DNA from: Patiria pectinifera
Taxonomy: Eukaryota; Echinodermata; Asteroidea; Valvatida; Asterinidae
Direction of reading: 5' to 3'
DNA length: 64,000 nt
Assembly (NCBI GenBank): GCA_029964075.1
Contig: CM057129.1
Span: forward strand, 17,661,430 to 17,725,429
In this document: positions 10,387-23,648 of the stretch, one piece after another
How positions within the stretch are numbered: the first letter of the stretch is position 1
Layout: the number at the start of each line of letters is the position of its first letter
The notes under the pieces: model-generated
Seen by the model: the letters and a program-made list of their open reading frames with translations, nothing else
Databases searched by the model: none
Told to the model about the DNA's origin: nothing
Position numbers and translations under genes: made by a program

Positions 10387-13300
10387 AGATGTCCAGTAGT
10401 GGTGCCCAAATGATTACTCAACAAAAATACCTGAAGATCTAACATGCTGAATTGCCCAAATGAAAAGTAGGTCTCTTCAGGCTTTGGGATCTTGATTTTA
10501 ATTGTTGTGACAGTTGTAAATAACTTTAAAAACTTTGACAATCCAACAATTACAGCTGTGATATAAGAGGACTGTAAAAGATAGAGTTTTTCATCCAAAG
10601 ATTAGTAACAGAGAACCCTTGTGACAGGCCTACAATACAGCCCGTAAGAATGTCTACAGTGAGATATCTCTTGAGGAGAAGAGATTCTGAAGAGATTATA
10701 CCTCCAAAAACCAATGTTTAGGAACCAGAGGATTTACTGATAGTGATAGACAAGGGATTAAAGGAACCAACAAAAAAGGAGAAAGAAACTGTAAGAGTTT
10801 CAACTGGAGGAAGGAAATAATTGGCCTGACGGAGAAGAATGGCTGTAAAAGAAGAGATTACCTGTCAGTTGGCGTTAGTCTTCCGGAAACGGGTGGGATT
10901 AGCGACTCGGAGAGGATGTCAAAGAGTTATCGCTTTGACATCAGCGAGTCAGGTGGGTGGCGCACAAGTGAATGTTCCCGTGGAGACCTGTCATTTTTAT
11001 TTTTATTATTTTTATGGGGAGTGAAATAAAGCAGCAGTCAAGAAAGTGGTTGTGGTCGAGGAAAAGGAAATGATTTTTGTTTCAGTGAGGATTATTCATC
11101 AGTTTCTCTGTTGTTTTTGTGTGTGTTTTTTTTTTTGATCTGTAAATTGAAGCTAACTTTGCGGTGCTGTAGCTGCACTAACTTTAGCAGAAAAAAATGC
11201 ATCAAACCTCAAGTAGACATGCGAATGCTTGTCTGCCATAGAGATTGCTTCAATCAATATTTTCAGCAAATTGCATTGAGCATTTTCACCTATAGTTAGT
11301 CTGCACCCATCTGTGTTTACTGCATGGTGTTTATGAAAGGAATACCTCTTTAAATAGCAGTTAATTGTATGTTTAGCAGTGCCTTGAAATTTTGCCCCGT
11401 GCACAACCACTCATTTTTTGAAAATTCAATGTGACAATCCTGCACAAAACTAGTCGATAAGACCAATTTTTGAAAAACTGGGAGTTGGAGCTCATTGGAA
11501 AGTGAATAAATGTCCCCCATCAGTGTTTGGAATATGGGATTCGGACAAAATCTGACCCAGTTAGAGGTTTTATAGTTTTAGAAATTGAGAAATTTGTTGT
11601 TTCAGTTTCCCAAATGAACTCCTTAGCAACACACATTTTTGTAAAAGCAGTTAGAATGAAATTTGGAGTACACGTTTGTCACTTGCCCTTATTTATTTAC
11701 ACAAATTTCCATCAATATATTCTTTTTATAGGCAGCGGCTATATATCTCAAAATCTGGCCGTGAAATTTCCCACTGGTTTTGTGCTGGCAGGGCAGAAGG
11801 GCACAAATGTGTATAACTATAAGGCATTTTAAAAACATTTACTCCCAGTTCGTAAGCCTGCAAGATTGATGGGGTCGAGTGTTCTCCCAAGAGGGGTATA
11901 ACGCAGGTGTACATGTACCCACACTTCCCCCCTTATGGGACAGGTGATATGGGCAGAGGCCATGATAAAGGTTCCCCTACCCTATTTCGGGCAAGCTCCC
12001 TTTTCATTTTCTGCCCCAGTTTGAGTTGATTTGTGTAACGTTTTTTTTTTTCCTGTGCTCTGAGTGAACTTCCTCAGGTAGGAGCGGGTGTGGTTGGGGT
12101 TCCCCTTGCCCTACTTTTCACATTTCAATGAGTTCCGTGCAGTTTAAAACTGTTTCTGCTGTGAGGAGGTCACATATCTAATGTCTGATTTATATAGAAT
12201 GGGTGGGGGGGGGGGAGAGGGGAGGGGAGCAGTAGGGGGGAAGTTGAAAAGGGCAGAGGCGCATGTGTATCGCTTGTAGTAAAAATAGTTTAAAGCAGTC
12301 TGTCAAACCCAGAAATTATGATATCTCTGGGCGTGTTTAACAAAATTTGAAAGTCAGAAGTGGGATGGGAAGAACACTTCATCATTTTGAATGATCTTGG
12401 CCCAACCGTCTCCAGTTCATCTGGGTGCCAGACGGCACTGAGTCATATCTTGCGAGTGGGGGGCAACTCCACGTTTTCGAGCCTGCGAGGAAAGTCCGTC
12501 AACAGACAACTAGCGTATACCCGAAACTTTCCAGCCTGTGAGACTGTTGGTATCCAGCAGGGGATTTCGTCATCTCAGTGTCAGAATCTTTCTGCTCGTA
12601 TTTTCTGGTTCATTAGGAACCATTCCGGCTGACTTGGTCGAGTTTGAGCACTGTCGTGGTGGTGGAGGAGATCACTGGATACCGCTGGCAGTCGGCCGTG
12701 GGTGTCCGTAGGGAGAAAGCAGGGGGAATCACTAAACAGACAATACAGATGGGGATGTCTGGACAATGATAGTCGTTTGAGTGGCTGGTCGTGAGTTGGC
12801 AGTGCCTATCAACTCAACTGTCTACAGGTAGAAAGAGTATCAAAACGGTGATCTGGATCTAGAGACATGAGATTTTTGGGGGGCAAACGTTATCTAATTT
12901 GGGTTGCTACAAATTTCTTAATACATGTCAATGGTACGTTCTGTCTATTTACATGTCGGCAGATAATAAGGTTGTATTTTGAAATGTTGTTCCTACACAT
13001 TATTGAAAACACACTCCCAAAAGGTATGTGAACATTGACACTTTTCTATAATGGAGGGAGCACCATTCTGGGAGTGCACTTATAATACAGTGCAAACCCA
13101 ATAATTTTCCCCTCGAGAATAATTTCAGGAACTTTTATGAGGTGGGGTTGGAAGCTGTGAATGATTGGGTGGCATTTATTGGCGGATTGTGATGGGATTA
13201 ACATTGAGGGTATTAGGATTACGATGCCGGCACTGAGTTTTGTAAAGTTTGCATGAACCTTTTCTCAATGCATAAACTTTTCAAAACTTTCCATTATTTC

Positions 13301-14032
13301 CATTATTTGAATTTTTTTATTGTGGCTAAAGGCAAGGATTAGCTCTCAAATTCCAAAAATCATGTGCAAACAACAAAAATATTCCGTGGTAAAATGTCAT
13401 GTTGGTAAAAGTTGTTTTCCTAAGGGGAGACTTAAAAGTCTGCACCGCGGAACTTTGAATGTGTCATGCAATGACTAACACTAACAGAGTTTTGGGTAAA
13501 ATAGAAAAAAAGGACCATGTAACCCATAACATTTGGTTTATCTTGTGCTTTGGGGTAAATACTGCAGAATTGATCACTTTACTGACTCCAAGCTACAGTA
13601 AACAGGCTTGTGAGGTGGAGATGGAAATACTGGGCCGGGGAAAATTAGCCTGAGTGATGAATCAGTGGTGATTAATAAATTAGAGTTAGTCTTTTTCAGG
13701 AGTTGCTGTCAAAACAACATTTGTGGTTAGTTTGTTTTTTTAGAAGTTTCAATTGGTAAAGCTTTTAATTATTATATGTTCATCAAATTAAGAAAATAGT
13801 TCATTCACACTCCGTGTTCTGAACTCGGTTCATATGTTCCATATTTTTCTTCGGAGTTAATTATATAAACAAAATTTATTGGCAGTTTTTCCCGTTGTCC
13901 TACAGTGATATCATTTGTTTGTTTATTTTGCATCAAAAATACAGTTTATGAAAATGAGTTGTCAGTATTATTGCTTGCTGCTTTATATTATTTGTTTACC
14001 TGAGTCATATTTTGTAGGGCTGTGGCGGATAA

Positions 14033-14178
14033 GGAGTACCGAAGTGTGACGTCATTTAGAACCAAAAAGTGTAGTGCAAACGAATGGAGTACGCGCGCGT
14101 GTTGGTTCACGGGCTGAATCACGCGCTTATTTCTTTCACACACATTGTGTGCACGTGACGTATTCACTTCGGTACTCC
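14033..14178. repeat. Inverted-repeat element with GGAGTACCGAAGTG ends
   Basis: GGAGTACCGAAGTGTGACGT at 14033 is mirrored by TGACGTATTCACTTC plus GGTACTCC ending at 14178. The left arm contains a perfect TGACGTCA at 14047. The interior has alternating GCGCGCG and CACACACA stretches. MITE-like, with no coding. Confidence 0.65.
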
Positions 14179-14624
14179 ATATCAAATATTCATTTATCCT
14201 ATCATCCACCATATATCTGAAATTTATAATACCAATTTTTTTCTATTCAAATATTGAAAATGTGAAGGGTCTCGAGGAGGTGACGGAAAGGTCCAAGATG
14301 TTATTTTGATTGTATACGTTGCATGGTTTTCGTTTGTCAAATGCCATTTTGTCAAAAGCCACTTTGATGTACGTGATGTTCTTATTGGTGGAAACCTTGT
14401 TCACCAACCAGTTCAGGTTGATGCTAATAAAACTCAATCAGTACGTTTTTGAACGTTTAAGTCCAAGTTAGAAAAATGGAATACCAAATTATTCCGAAAT
14501 GCACACAATAATATTTTGACATTGGAGTACGTGCCTGCCATCAAATGAACATCAGAACCCCGCCCTTAAGTGTTCTTGTACACCTCAAGCCCCATTGTCA
14601 CATGACCCTGGTTACTAACCAAGC

Positions 14625-14955
14625 TGCTTTTTTTTTTTTTCTAAAATGTTCCGGCGGTAGCTCCAACAGCGCCCTCTATTGCCGCACCTCCTCAATTTTT
14701 TTTTACCAAAGAGCACCAAGGAATGGAAAATTGCACCAAGGCAAATGATCGAAAGCACCAAGGCAAATTATGGAGGACAACAATGTACATCAGGACACCA
14801 AAAAAGCAAAATAGTACCCCACCTTGTCTGTACAATCCAAGCTTGAAGAAAAAAAAAAAAAAAAAAGCAAAAAAAAAAAAAAAAAGCCGCGTCCCTGCGT
14901 CAATTCCGGAACTTTGGTCTGACCAGAGACCGAAGATTATTTTTTTTTGGCCTAA
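14625..14955 (+). repeat. AGGCCAAAAA-type inverted-repeat element, copy A
   Basis: Shares long matching blocks, inverted, with 58871-59250: ACCAAAGAGCACCAAGGAAT, AAGCACCAAGGCAAATTATG, TGTCTGTACAATCCAAGCTT, GACGCGG-type blocks and TTCCGGAACTTTGGTCTGAC. The right end reads GACCAGAGACCGAAGATTAT and runs into GGCCTAA. A long A-rich tract occupies 14851-14885. The left terminus is worn. Confidence 0.75.
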
Positions 14956-15562
14956 CCTTATGTTCCTCAGAGAATTGTCAAAAGCAAAATAACAGGAACT
15001 ATGTTGAATTTAGAGAAAGTTGGAATGTGTCCCAATCACCTTGGAGTACTTTGATTGGCAGGGAAAAATGCAACAGGCATGGAAAACACATAGTTTCACG
15101 CTAAGAGATATATGCATCAAGTTGAGAAATGTTCAGTGGAGGGTTGAAAATGTCGTGAAATGATTAACAGATTCTTTGAGGCTTCATTCAGTCTACTGTC
15201 CCTGACCCAAACTGTAGTATTTCTCAATTGGAACCCGTTGCCACAAAGTGGTATAAAGAAGTTGCCTAAGTTAGTGGAATGTTTGGGTGTTTTCTTGAAA
15301 ATTAAGTGTCAGATTTGCAGTTTCACATGTACCGGTACCTTTGTCTACCTGTGTAATATTTTTGAAATGTGAGGTCAAGATCAAAACAAAACGGAACAGC
15401 TAAACACCCTAATCTATTACACATGTATGTGTAAGTACTATCACATTGTGGGGTTGCAAGTTCAAATCGTGTTCAAGTAAATTTCTTTGTTTTTTTAACT
15501 GTATATTGTTTTGCATATTTAATAGAAAAGTTTTTATGCACTACAGATGAGTATCCGTGCTC

Positions 15563-15795
15563 TTTTCAAAATCATTCTGAAAAATAAATTACTTTCTAAG
15601 TTGCTATTTTCCTAGCAGTTACAAAAGTTATTCACTTTTGAATGAGACAACGACAGAGAAAACCCACCCACATTTAGTTTTTGAATAATTGCGGCCCAAC
15701 AGTAATTCTGTTGGGAGGAGGGAGGCTGGTTACCACCCCACAATCAGTTTCGATAGTGTACAGACCAGGAACCAGTCTGCTTGTAAGGCAGCTCT
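15563..15795 (+). repeat. Dispersed repeat with GGTTACC/GAACCAG motifs (copy 1, weak)
   Basis: Contains GTTGCTATTTTCCTAGCAG, TTCACTTTTGAATGA, GAGGCTGGTTACCACC and GGAACCAGTCTGCTTGTA. The same order of related blocks occurs at 29280-29550. Divergence is high and the boundaries are uncertain. Confidence 0.4.
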
Positions 15796-16998
15796 TTTTG
15801 ATGACCAAAGTTTTTTTTGGTTGGAATAAAACATACAAGTTGAAAATTTTGCATTTATCGAAGAGCAGGGTTACAACTTTAAATTTATCACCTATAGAAG
15901 TATAATTTGCCCAACTTCAAACAGCAGACTTTACCTGGCACAACTTTAGTCTTATTTGGAGTTAGAAAGGAAGGGTATGGCAGACTAGTCCATTCCCCCG
16001 AGGCCGTCAGAGTGGGCCTGGTGCTTAGGCTTGTTATGTCCGCAGCCTGGGTATCTTAACAAGGCAGCTTGATTTGCCCTATCCAGAAACAGGTAACGTG
16101 TGCATACATAGATGGTAAACATTTCTTAGGTTGATCTAGGCATGGTTGATATACGGCCATTAAACCTTTGCCACAGAACGAGTAACCTTAACCCCCAGCT
16201 CATCTGGAACATTTTACTTTTAAAAAGCTACAAGACGGGACTCAAAAAGAAGTCTCAAAAGTTAAAAAGACAAGACTGAAGAACATGTCTACAACAAATT
16301 GCACAAGCAGACTTACAGACAGACGTACACGTCCGTTGACGCGCGTGCGGGTTTCAGGATGTTTAGCCTAGATGACCGTGAGGCGTGTAAGGGGGGACTA
16401 GCCCGAAGGCACAAGTTTTCAACAGCAGTGAAGCTGACTGTTTAGTGGAGTTTCCACCCCTTCCGCTTTTGTTTAACACTTTGAGGTGTAGCCTGAGGGG
16501 CGGGCTAGCTACGTGCCAAACCAACAGCTACAGGTGCCAAATATTATACCTGACCCCCCTCACCCAACCAACCAACCAACCCCCTTTTTTTCCCTCCGTA
16601 TAAGTCAGAGAGGAAATTCCCAAAATACTTGCACGCCGTGCTACACCACACTTTCCCGTGCTCCTACGTACCTCGCCAACACAACCTCCTTCCTGCATGG
16701 GCCCTTCAAAAAAGACCATTGGGACCCCACCTTGAACAGAGAGATCGATGCTTCTTGTGGTAATCCTGTTCAATGCCCGTTGGAAGGTATTCCTTTGTGA
16801 GCTTCACCATTTTGTTGAAATACGCAGACTATTAGAGGCTTTTAGATTTTGTTTAGCTGGATTAATGGAGAATGAAAATGTAGGGTTATGCTTCCTGCAA
16901 AGTTTAATAAAGCTATTTTGCAAAATTTGCTTGATGAAATATATTTGGCAAAGTAACCTTTAAAGAAATAGAAGATATTTTGATTTAAAATGTACATA

Positions 16999-17153
16999 AT
17001 GGGATACTTTTGAGATGCTTGCTGGCTGCAAACATGTCAGTCCTTTTGTATTGTTTGCGTCATTTGAACATGCACACATTAGCTTAAATATGATGTAAAC
17101 AATCGAAAAGGACCGTGTGCTTGCTGCCACCGCGCGTTTCAAAAGTCTCCCAT
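16999..17153. repeat. Inverted-repeat MITE 'GGCAGCAAACA', copy 1
   Basis: AATGGGATACTTTTGAGATG at the left is mirrored by CGTTTCAAAAGTCTCCCATT at the right. Inside, TGGCTGCAAACATG and GTCCTTTTGTATTGTTTGCG are mirrored by GTAAACAATCGAAAAGGACC and TTGCTGCCACC. Same family as 52623-52778. Confidence 0.75.
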
Positions 17154-17628
17154 TGTTTACTGCTTAAACACACAAGTAGTATATAGTGCATGAAGTTACA
17201 TGTAAGCTGTACACAGTCTCAGCTGTACACAGTTTCAGCTGTTCACAGCTTCAGCTGTTCATGATAAGAATTGAAAAAAAATTAAAATCTTAAAATCTTA
17301 AATCCAGATGTAACCCCACCCTTGTTAAAAAGAAGAAGTGGAAATTACACACTTCCTTACCAGCTTACTAATATTAATATAGTATGATGTCTTTCCTTCC
17401 TACTCTACTAGTTCTGAATGTCGTACGAAAATAATTTGTTATCCTATGACCCATATTCGTTTTATCTGTATTTAATTTGCACGTTGGGGTGTGGATATAG
17501 GGGTGAAGTCGGAAGAGTGACGTCATTTGCAGTGAGATGACAAAGCATGTTACTTTACGGATTTTTTTTCTGGGTTTTGCACATTTGGAGCCTGTCGTTA
17601 ATTGACCTTATCCGTTAAATCGGGGTTA

Positions 17629-17812
17629 AGTCCCGGTCATACTACTTGAAAATGCGAATGCAAAGTGAATTTGACGTCGCGAAGCATTTGCAACGAAATT
17701 CACCGGAGTTGAAATTTGTTCAACCTCTGCGAATTTGCAGTGCGAAAAACTTGCCCGGACGTCACAAATTCGCGTTTACGGTTCGCTTTCGCGCCAACTA
17801 TGAACCGGCTTT
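17629..17812. repeat. GCGAATGCAAA-type palindromic element
   Basis: The ends AGTCCCGGTCATACTACTTG and CCAACTATGAACCGGCTT are imperfect inverted repeats. The interior has AATGCGAATGCAAAG, GACGTCGCGAAGCATTTGC and CTGCGAATTTGC. The related end GAAGTATGAACCAGGCTTTA recurs at 49001-49020. Confidence 0.55.
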
Positions 17813-18946
17813 TAGAGAGCAAAAGTAAACATTTGCTTGCATTCATTGTTACTAAATAAAAACACAAACATACAAAGAACGGGCTCTGAGTTACCTACAA
17901 AATAAGGTCTACAGTGATCCCTAATGATAATGTTAACAATAATGTCTGTTCCTGTTAAGAAAACAAAGGCGGGGATTTCTGAATAAGTTCAAAACTTTGG
18001 GTACGTTACTTTCTTTTCCAATTTTTTTTTGTTAAATTGGTTTGTTAGTACATTGGGGTGTGCGTACATTAGTAAGATTTCTTGAGGAAAAATATTGAAA
18101 CGTCGGAAATGTCAGGGGACGCAGGATTAGGCTACACCCAAATGTATGACAAGCCCTGTGTCTTGTCTTCCTATAATGACTTAGCAGTATGTGGTTCACG
18201 AGAATATCACCAAGTCATGTTCCCCTGTTCTGCTATAAAACAAACCAAAAACTCTTAAATTTATGACACCCTGCGGAATATTTTGCAAAAAGCCTCGTTG
18301 CAAAACAGGAGCACATTCACAGCGATTGGGACAGCCTATATCTCTTGAAACATTTTCTAAAGTTTCGTTTTGAGAGAAAAACAAATGAAATTGAGGTTAC
18401 CACCCCCGCCCCCAATTCCACAGGTGACTTTGTTGCTACCAGGCAAATGTTCTGAATCATAATTCACAGCTGAACATTTCGCCAATTGGGTTTTTCCCCA
18501 ATACTTTATCTTTCGCCAAAGATTAAATTAGTCCCCATTAGTTGAGAGTTTAACTGGAGTGCAACCCCCTCAAGGAAATGCTGGGGTCACGCTTGTGATA
18601 CCGTCATCATATTTCTGTTTGAGGTTGGGGGGGGGGGGGTTATAGGGGTAGGGGTGGGGTGCCGTGAAAGTCACTCCGAATATTACTTGAGTGGGTATTT
18701 CCAGGAGGCAATGAACTTGCTCTTTCGATCAATGGGAGGGGGAACATACTGGAAACATTATCTTGCAAAACAAGTTGATTGGCCCCAGACGGCATTTGGG
18801 CAGTAAACTTGAAACAAATTATTGAAGTGCGTGCAATTTGTCACTATACTTTTGCAGCAGTTCTGTTCTTTTAGGTTTGACCTCTTTAGCATATTAAATA
18901 GGTACCATATCCTGAGGAAGGCGAAACGTTACTTTCATTATGAACA

Positions 18947-19352
18947 CTGCACAAGTACCCCCTCAACGGTTACAAAGAGAGAGTTGTGGGAGACCACTGG
19001 GAGGGACATACATGTAGAACATATTGCTGACGACGCCTATACCTGACGCTCACGCGAAGGCACTTTCTGCACATTCAGAACAAACTAGGTCGTTCATAAT
19101 TTCAGCGTTGTACTCGAGGCCATCACAAGTCCTTTCATAAAACCAGTCACAAGTAACAGGATGAACAATGACAAAGGAATGCTTTTGTTACAGTTCATTT
19201 GAATAGCTAGTGACTTGACTTGAGACTGAAGGACTTGTGATGGTTTTGTGATGGACTTGTGATGGACTTGCAGGCACTTGAATACAACACTTCGTAATTG
19301 GTGCCATTCATGCTTTCAAAAGTGGTCAAAAAGTGCCATCTACTGTTCGTGT
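18947..19352 (+). repeat. Dispersed repeat with GGGAGAGTTGNGGGAGACC motif, interrupted copy
   Basis: The left part (18947-19050) carries CACAAGTACCCCCTCAACGG, GAGAGTTGTGGGAGACCACT and TTGCTGACGACGCC. The right part (19300-19352) carries GCTTTCAAAAGTGG and GTGCCATCTACTG. These two parts are contiguous in the reverse copy at 7210-7435. Here they are separated by a different element at 19107-19288. Confidence 0.6.
19107..19288. repeat. CATCACAAGTC palindromic element nested in another repeat
   Basis: GTTGTACTCGAGGCCATCAC is mirrored by the right end GGCACTTGAATACAAC. The left half has ATCACAAGTC and AGTCACAAGTAAC; the right half has GGACTTGTGATGG, repeated about three times in a row. The same 11-bp word builds the array at 53314-53554. 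Confidence 0.65.
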
Positions 19353-22300
19353 GTGTAGGAGTTTTTAATTAAGATGCAACAAATGATCTGCTGCCTCCCC
19401 CCAAAAAGTTCAATATTTTTCCATTATTTGCAAAAAGTGGATTTGTATCGGAATAAACCTTAGTGACCTGTCACCACGAAATGAGCATAAAGTTGGAAAT
19501 TGCCATTTTGCAGTAGAGTAGACCAAAGCTAAAATCTGAAGGATGGTATTTTTTTTGTTTTCAGCTAAAGTTTAATCTTTAAGTCCTGAATTACTTTTCT
19601 CCAATTTTATTCGGTCTGTGAAACATCTTTAAAACCTTTCATCCCATTTGTATTCGTCGTTCATTCACTGTAACACAACTGTAGGATTTTCATGCCATTT
19701 TCTTGAGAATCAGTTTTACAACTTCAAGCAAGTTGACGGTCTACATTTCCGTTACAGAGCTTGATACCTCTTAAATACCATTTGAAAGCTCTTATTCTGC
19801 AGAATCCAGATATATAGGCCTAAATACCTCAATTCTTTGCGGTGACATTTAAACTAACGACTGTGTTGGAATGATCATCATTTCAAATAAAGTACATGAA
19901 CCCATACTTTCTATTTCTAATGAGCGGACAAATAAACCTCTTCACATGTTCACCCCGAGGTGTACAAATAAACTTCAAACAGATAGGTCACATACTCTAG
20001 GATGTTGCAAGCAACAATTTTTTGATGAATGGGGTTGCTCGGTTGGGGAACCCTCTCCCCTCACTAAGGGTCCACGGCTTGCTAACCTCTAGCGATGACC
20101 CAAGAAACTCAAGAATAACACCTGGAGGACCCATAACTCAAGGGGGAGGGACAATGAAGCCATCCGCTGACTTGCAGCTGGCTTACAAGGAGGTTTGATG
20201 AAACTTGACAAATGTACACGTTATGATTTTCATACTTTCTGGAGTCAGTTTGCAAGATTTTTGTACTCGAGTTACGTGCATACATGTCTACCAAATAGAT
20301 GTACAAATTGTACAATGAAGGCTTCTTGCAACAACTGCAATATATTCTTTCCTGTTCTTTAACACAATGTCAAGTGTACAGTGAGGTTCTGAATAGTGAC
20401 TAGAAGATTTTCACTCACATACATTTTGTACGTGATAGATGTACGTGTAAGTGTGATCAAGACTTTTTAGCAGCAGCTTTGAGATATACTCACTCAAGCT
20501 GTTCAAAGGATGTATAAAGTGAATAATTTTTAGGCTCTGGAAATTTTTTCACAGCGATTTCAAGGAGTTTATTCGAGTAACTTGACCGATGCGATGATTT
20601 TATGACAATGATCTGCATACTTTTTAGTAGCCCCTGCAAGATTTCTCATTCTTTTTTTCTTGGCATTTGTACAAATTGTACAGGACGGACTTTTTTGGGG
20701 GGTGGCAGAATTGAGATATTAGGGAGGTTTCGCAAGCGAACGGATACGCTTACACTTACGTTTAGCTATCCGTATCCGTTTTTTACTTATGTGTAGCGAG
20801 ATATGCTGCGTGTCGCACGCGTTTGGATAGTGAGTGGCGTGTTGTGTCATAATGCGCAATACGACACGCATATGCGCGCGCATATTAAAGTAAAAACGGA
20901 TACGGAATAGGAAGCGGAAAGGTAAGCATATCCGCTCAAATATTACCTCTATTGTATTCCATAGAAACTTTGGAATTTCAATATGATCTGGCACTGGTAT
21001 AGATTCATGTAGAAAGTGGACAGTTTGGCAGATCTACAAAATGTGAAGCCCAAGTATCACAGCCGTGATAATAATCATCTTCAAAGCAGAAGAGTGCAAG
21101 TGTTCATCAGGCTGAAACCTCAGAAAACTGTTTTCAAAATTGTCGCTTCAGAGGATTTGACTGCCGCAACGAACGTAAACAGTATTCATGAAATCTGCTC
21201 CGCAGATGCTCAAAAGACATTGAGAACATTTGACGACATTAAACCTGTCCTTTTGAAAATTGGATTGACCTTTTGAAAGCGGCACAAAAGTATGTTTTTC
21301 TTTTGTAAATAAATTAAAAACTTTTTGCTGCATTTGTAACATGAGCTGTTCACAATAAGATGCACTTCTCCTTTTACATATTCAGTGTCGAAACGCTTTT
21401 TATAATTCACTTATTTTTTTCTACAAGTTTAGGAAGGGGATAGATAGATAAATATATCTGGCGTAATAAATCAAGGTTTTGTTGTTGCTGCAAGCATTCC
21501 TGGAGTGACTACCAATGGAACATGTTTAAAATATGGCCTGCTACAGTCAAGGGTCACCTGCAAGGATTCTGGACCAGAGAGCTTGCAGACCCGTGCTTAA
21601 ATGTGCACCAAAGATGCCTTGTGTGTCGGATATTAAATAATTCTCAAGGATGGCAAATTGGAGGGGAAGGAATGACAATTTTTTGGCCTCTGCGATTCCC
21701 CTTCGATTCCCCTTTGCCATACCAATGTGTTGGATACTTCGAACACTCACTGCCACAAACACAATGCTACAACCAAAAGTGTGGTGTTCCACTAGTTTGT
21801 ACATGTAGTAATCTTGTGCCTGATTTATGCATGTTTTACAATTCTCAAGTCCATCACATTCCCCTTGTCAAAACAGAGGCGCATTGGAATTCTCAGAAAC
21901 TAAATTACTACCCCTCAATCCCTGCTTCACTCAAAGCTGGTGGTTTTTCAATTTTTCACCCGTCTAGCAATAAATATTGTTCACGTTAATCACCTCAATA
22001 AATTTTTAAAAATTGCCAGTTAGAAAAAAACACACCACCCATTGTGTCTTGGACAATTGCCAGGGAAAAGGAGCCACAATTTACACGTAACTTGAAAGAG
22101 TGACACCTGACACGTGGACCAGACACGGATAGTTATGAGTGGAAGTGACTCACGAAACGTGAAAACACTTGCTGCTGGTATGTTTCGATTTCATCTGTAC
22201 GGTGTATAACACAGCTTACGGTCAGTTCATTGTCGGCGCGAAAGTGAATGCAAATACGTGACATCGTGGCAAGTTTTCATGCCGCAAATTGGCAAAATAG

Positions 22301-22956
22301 AACATACATATTTCAATTCCAGCTAATTTTGCAGGACTGTTTTGTGAAGTCAAATTTGCTTTGCATTAAGTTGCATTCACTTGGAGTATGAAACATCTGT
22401 TACACTTCCAATTTCCTTTCGTCACTTTGAACTTTTTCTGGATGTCAAATGCAACAGATGTTGTTGTCTTGGTAAATTATCAAAGAAAGGGAGGGATGGT
22501 TTGGGGTCATGTTCTGGTTTATCAGCTTGTACATGCAAGCCGTCTGTGCTTGTGCTTCACAGGATGTGAAAATATCAGCCGGGTTGCATCTTGAGTGTGA
22601 TATATGTACGCCACCTGTAAATGTTGATAGGATCTGAAGATTGTAAGTGTACGTGCATTTTTTGCAACCAAAAATTCAATCATCCTTCAAACAATATCAA
22701 CAACTTAATTTTTTTTTTTGAGACTTGTGTGCCGGCAGTAACCTTTTACTATGACACTCAAAGCCTGATGAAATTTCCTCCCTTCTGGGAAAATTCAGAG
22801 TCATAATCCCTCTCCATAATTCTTGTCCCGAACGAGGATTATCTCCATGACTGTTTCATTCGTGCAGTCTGCGGTTTGCTTTTCTCTTGCAGTTCAGGAA
22901 TGTTTGATAAAGTTTGACTCCAGTCAAACTGCCTGGAAAACCTGCTATGGGCCTCG
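19353..22956. other. Intron stretch, mostly unique
   Basis: Contains the element at 20724-20950. An open frame at 21522-21989 (155 codons) has no recognised domain or splice context. Sequence at 22225-22385 has AGTGAATGCAAATACG and TTGCATTCACTTGGAGTATG, loosely like the GCGAATGCAAA palindromes. Confidence 0.45.
20724..20950. repeat. Inverted-repeat element with CGGATACG core
   Basis: AGCGAACGGATACGCTTACA and TATCCGTATCCGTTTTTTAC are mirrored by AAAGTAAAAACGGATACGGA and GGTAAGCATATCCGCTC. The centre has GCGTGTCGCACGCG and CGACACGCATATGCGCGCGC. It is much richer in CpG than the flanks. Foldback MITE-like, no coding. Confidence 0.75.
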
Positions 22957-23060
22957 TCCACAAGTACCCCCCCCCCAACGTTAAGAAAGGGAGAGTTCAG
23001 GGAGACCTCTGGGAGAGACATTTGAACGTATTGCCATCGACGCCTGATGCAAACTTACAG
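22957..23060 (+). repeat. Dispersed repeat with GGGAGAGTTGNGGGAGACC motif, partial copy
   Basis: GTCCACAAGTACCCCC, GGGAGAGTTCAGGGAGACCT, GGGAGAGACATTTGAACG and TTGCCATCGACGCCTGATG align in order with 18947-19050. Confidence 0.6.
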
Positions 23061-23648
23061 ATTGTATGGCTTTGTGTGAACCAGTACTTGCATGCAGTGG
23101 GGCTCTCGAAAGTCGAAGGTGGCAACAAAGAACCGTCTCTTCTTTGTGCACGGAGCTCATATTGGGACAAGGGTGGATGCAGAAGGAGGGGGGGGGGAGG
23201 TAGCACTCCCCCCCCCAAAAAAAAAATTCTGTTTTTGGTTTTGGGTCAGGGCATGGCCCCCATTGGACCCCGTGGGTCTGCCTTTTGATAGGGAGAGGGA
23301 AGGGGGCATGGCCAATTTGGGAAGGACACAACCTGTTTGTTCCGCAAACACTTTATCCTAGATTAAACTCTCGGCTCAGGTTCGAGGGTAGTCAACCCTT
23401 TGTGGTCTTGCTTGACACGGTCATGAACCCTGCGGTCCAGGTTCAACTCCCTCCTGAGTCATCTTGGCAGCTTTGGTCAATTATTTCAATCGATTTGATT
23501 TTTTCAGTCACCATTTTAGAAAATTACAAGATGTACATGTTCATTAGCACTCAGTGTGGAGATTGACAAACTTCAAAATTGAAATTAGGGATGTGGTGTC
23601 TTAAAAAACAAAACCACAAGTTGAACTGTTTTATCAGTTTTGTCAGTT

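Larger units (their letters stand above)
7957..14032. other. Intron stretch with few recognised features
   Basis: Apart from the two repeats at 9945 and 10196 I see only AT-rich sequence (8040-8340 is especially AT-rich), a G-run at 12206-12215 and one TAGGCCTA at 8809. No exon-like frame was found. Confidence 0.5.

Noticed and set aside
14851-14885. Poly-A tail of a retroposed gene
   Set aside because: The A run is internal to an inverted-repeat element, and the matching T run is in the inverted copy at about 58940.
21522-21989. 155-codon ORF on the plus strand
   Set aside because: No recognised family, no coding-like neighbours; it lies inside the Wnt intron without exon signals.
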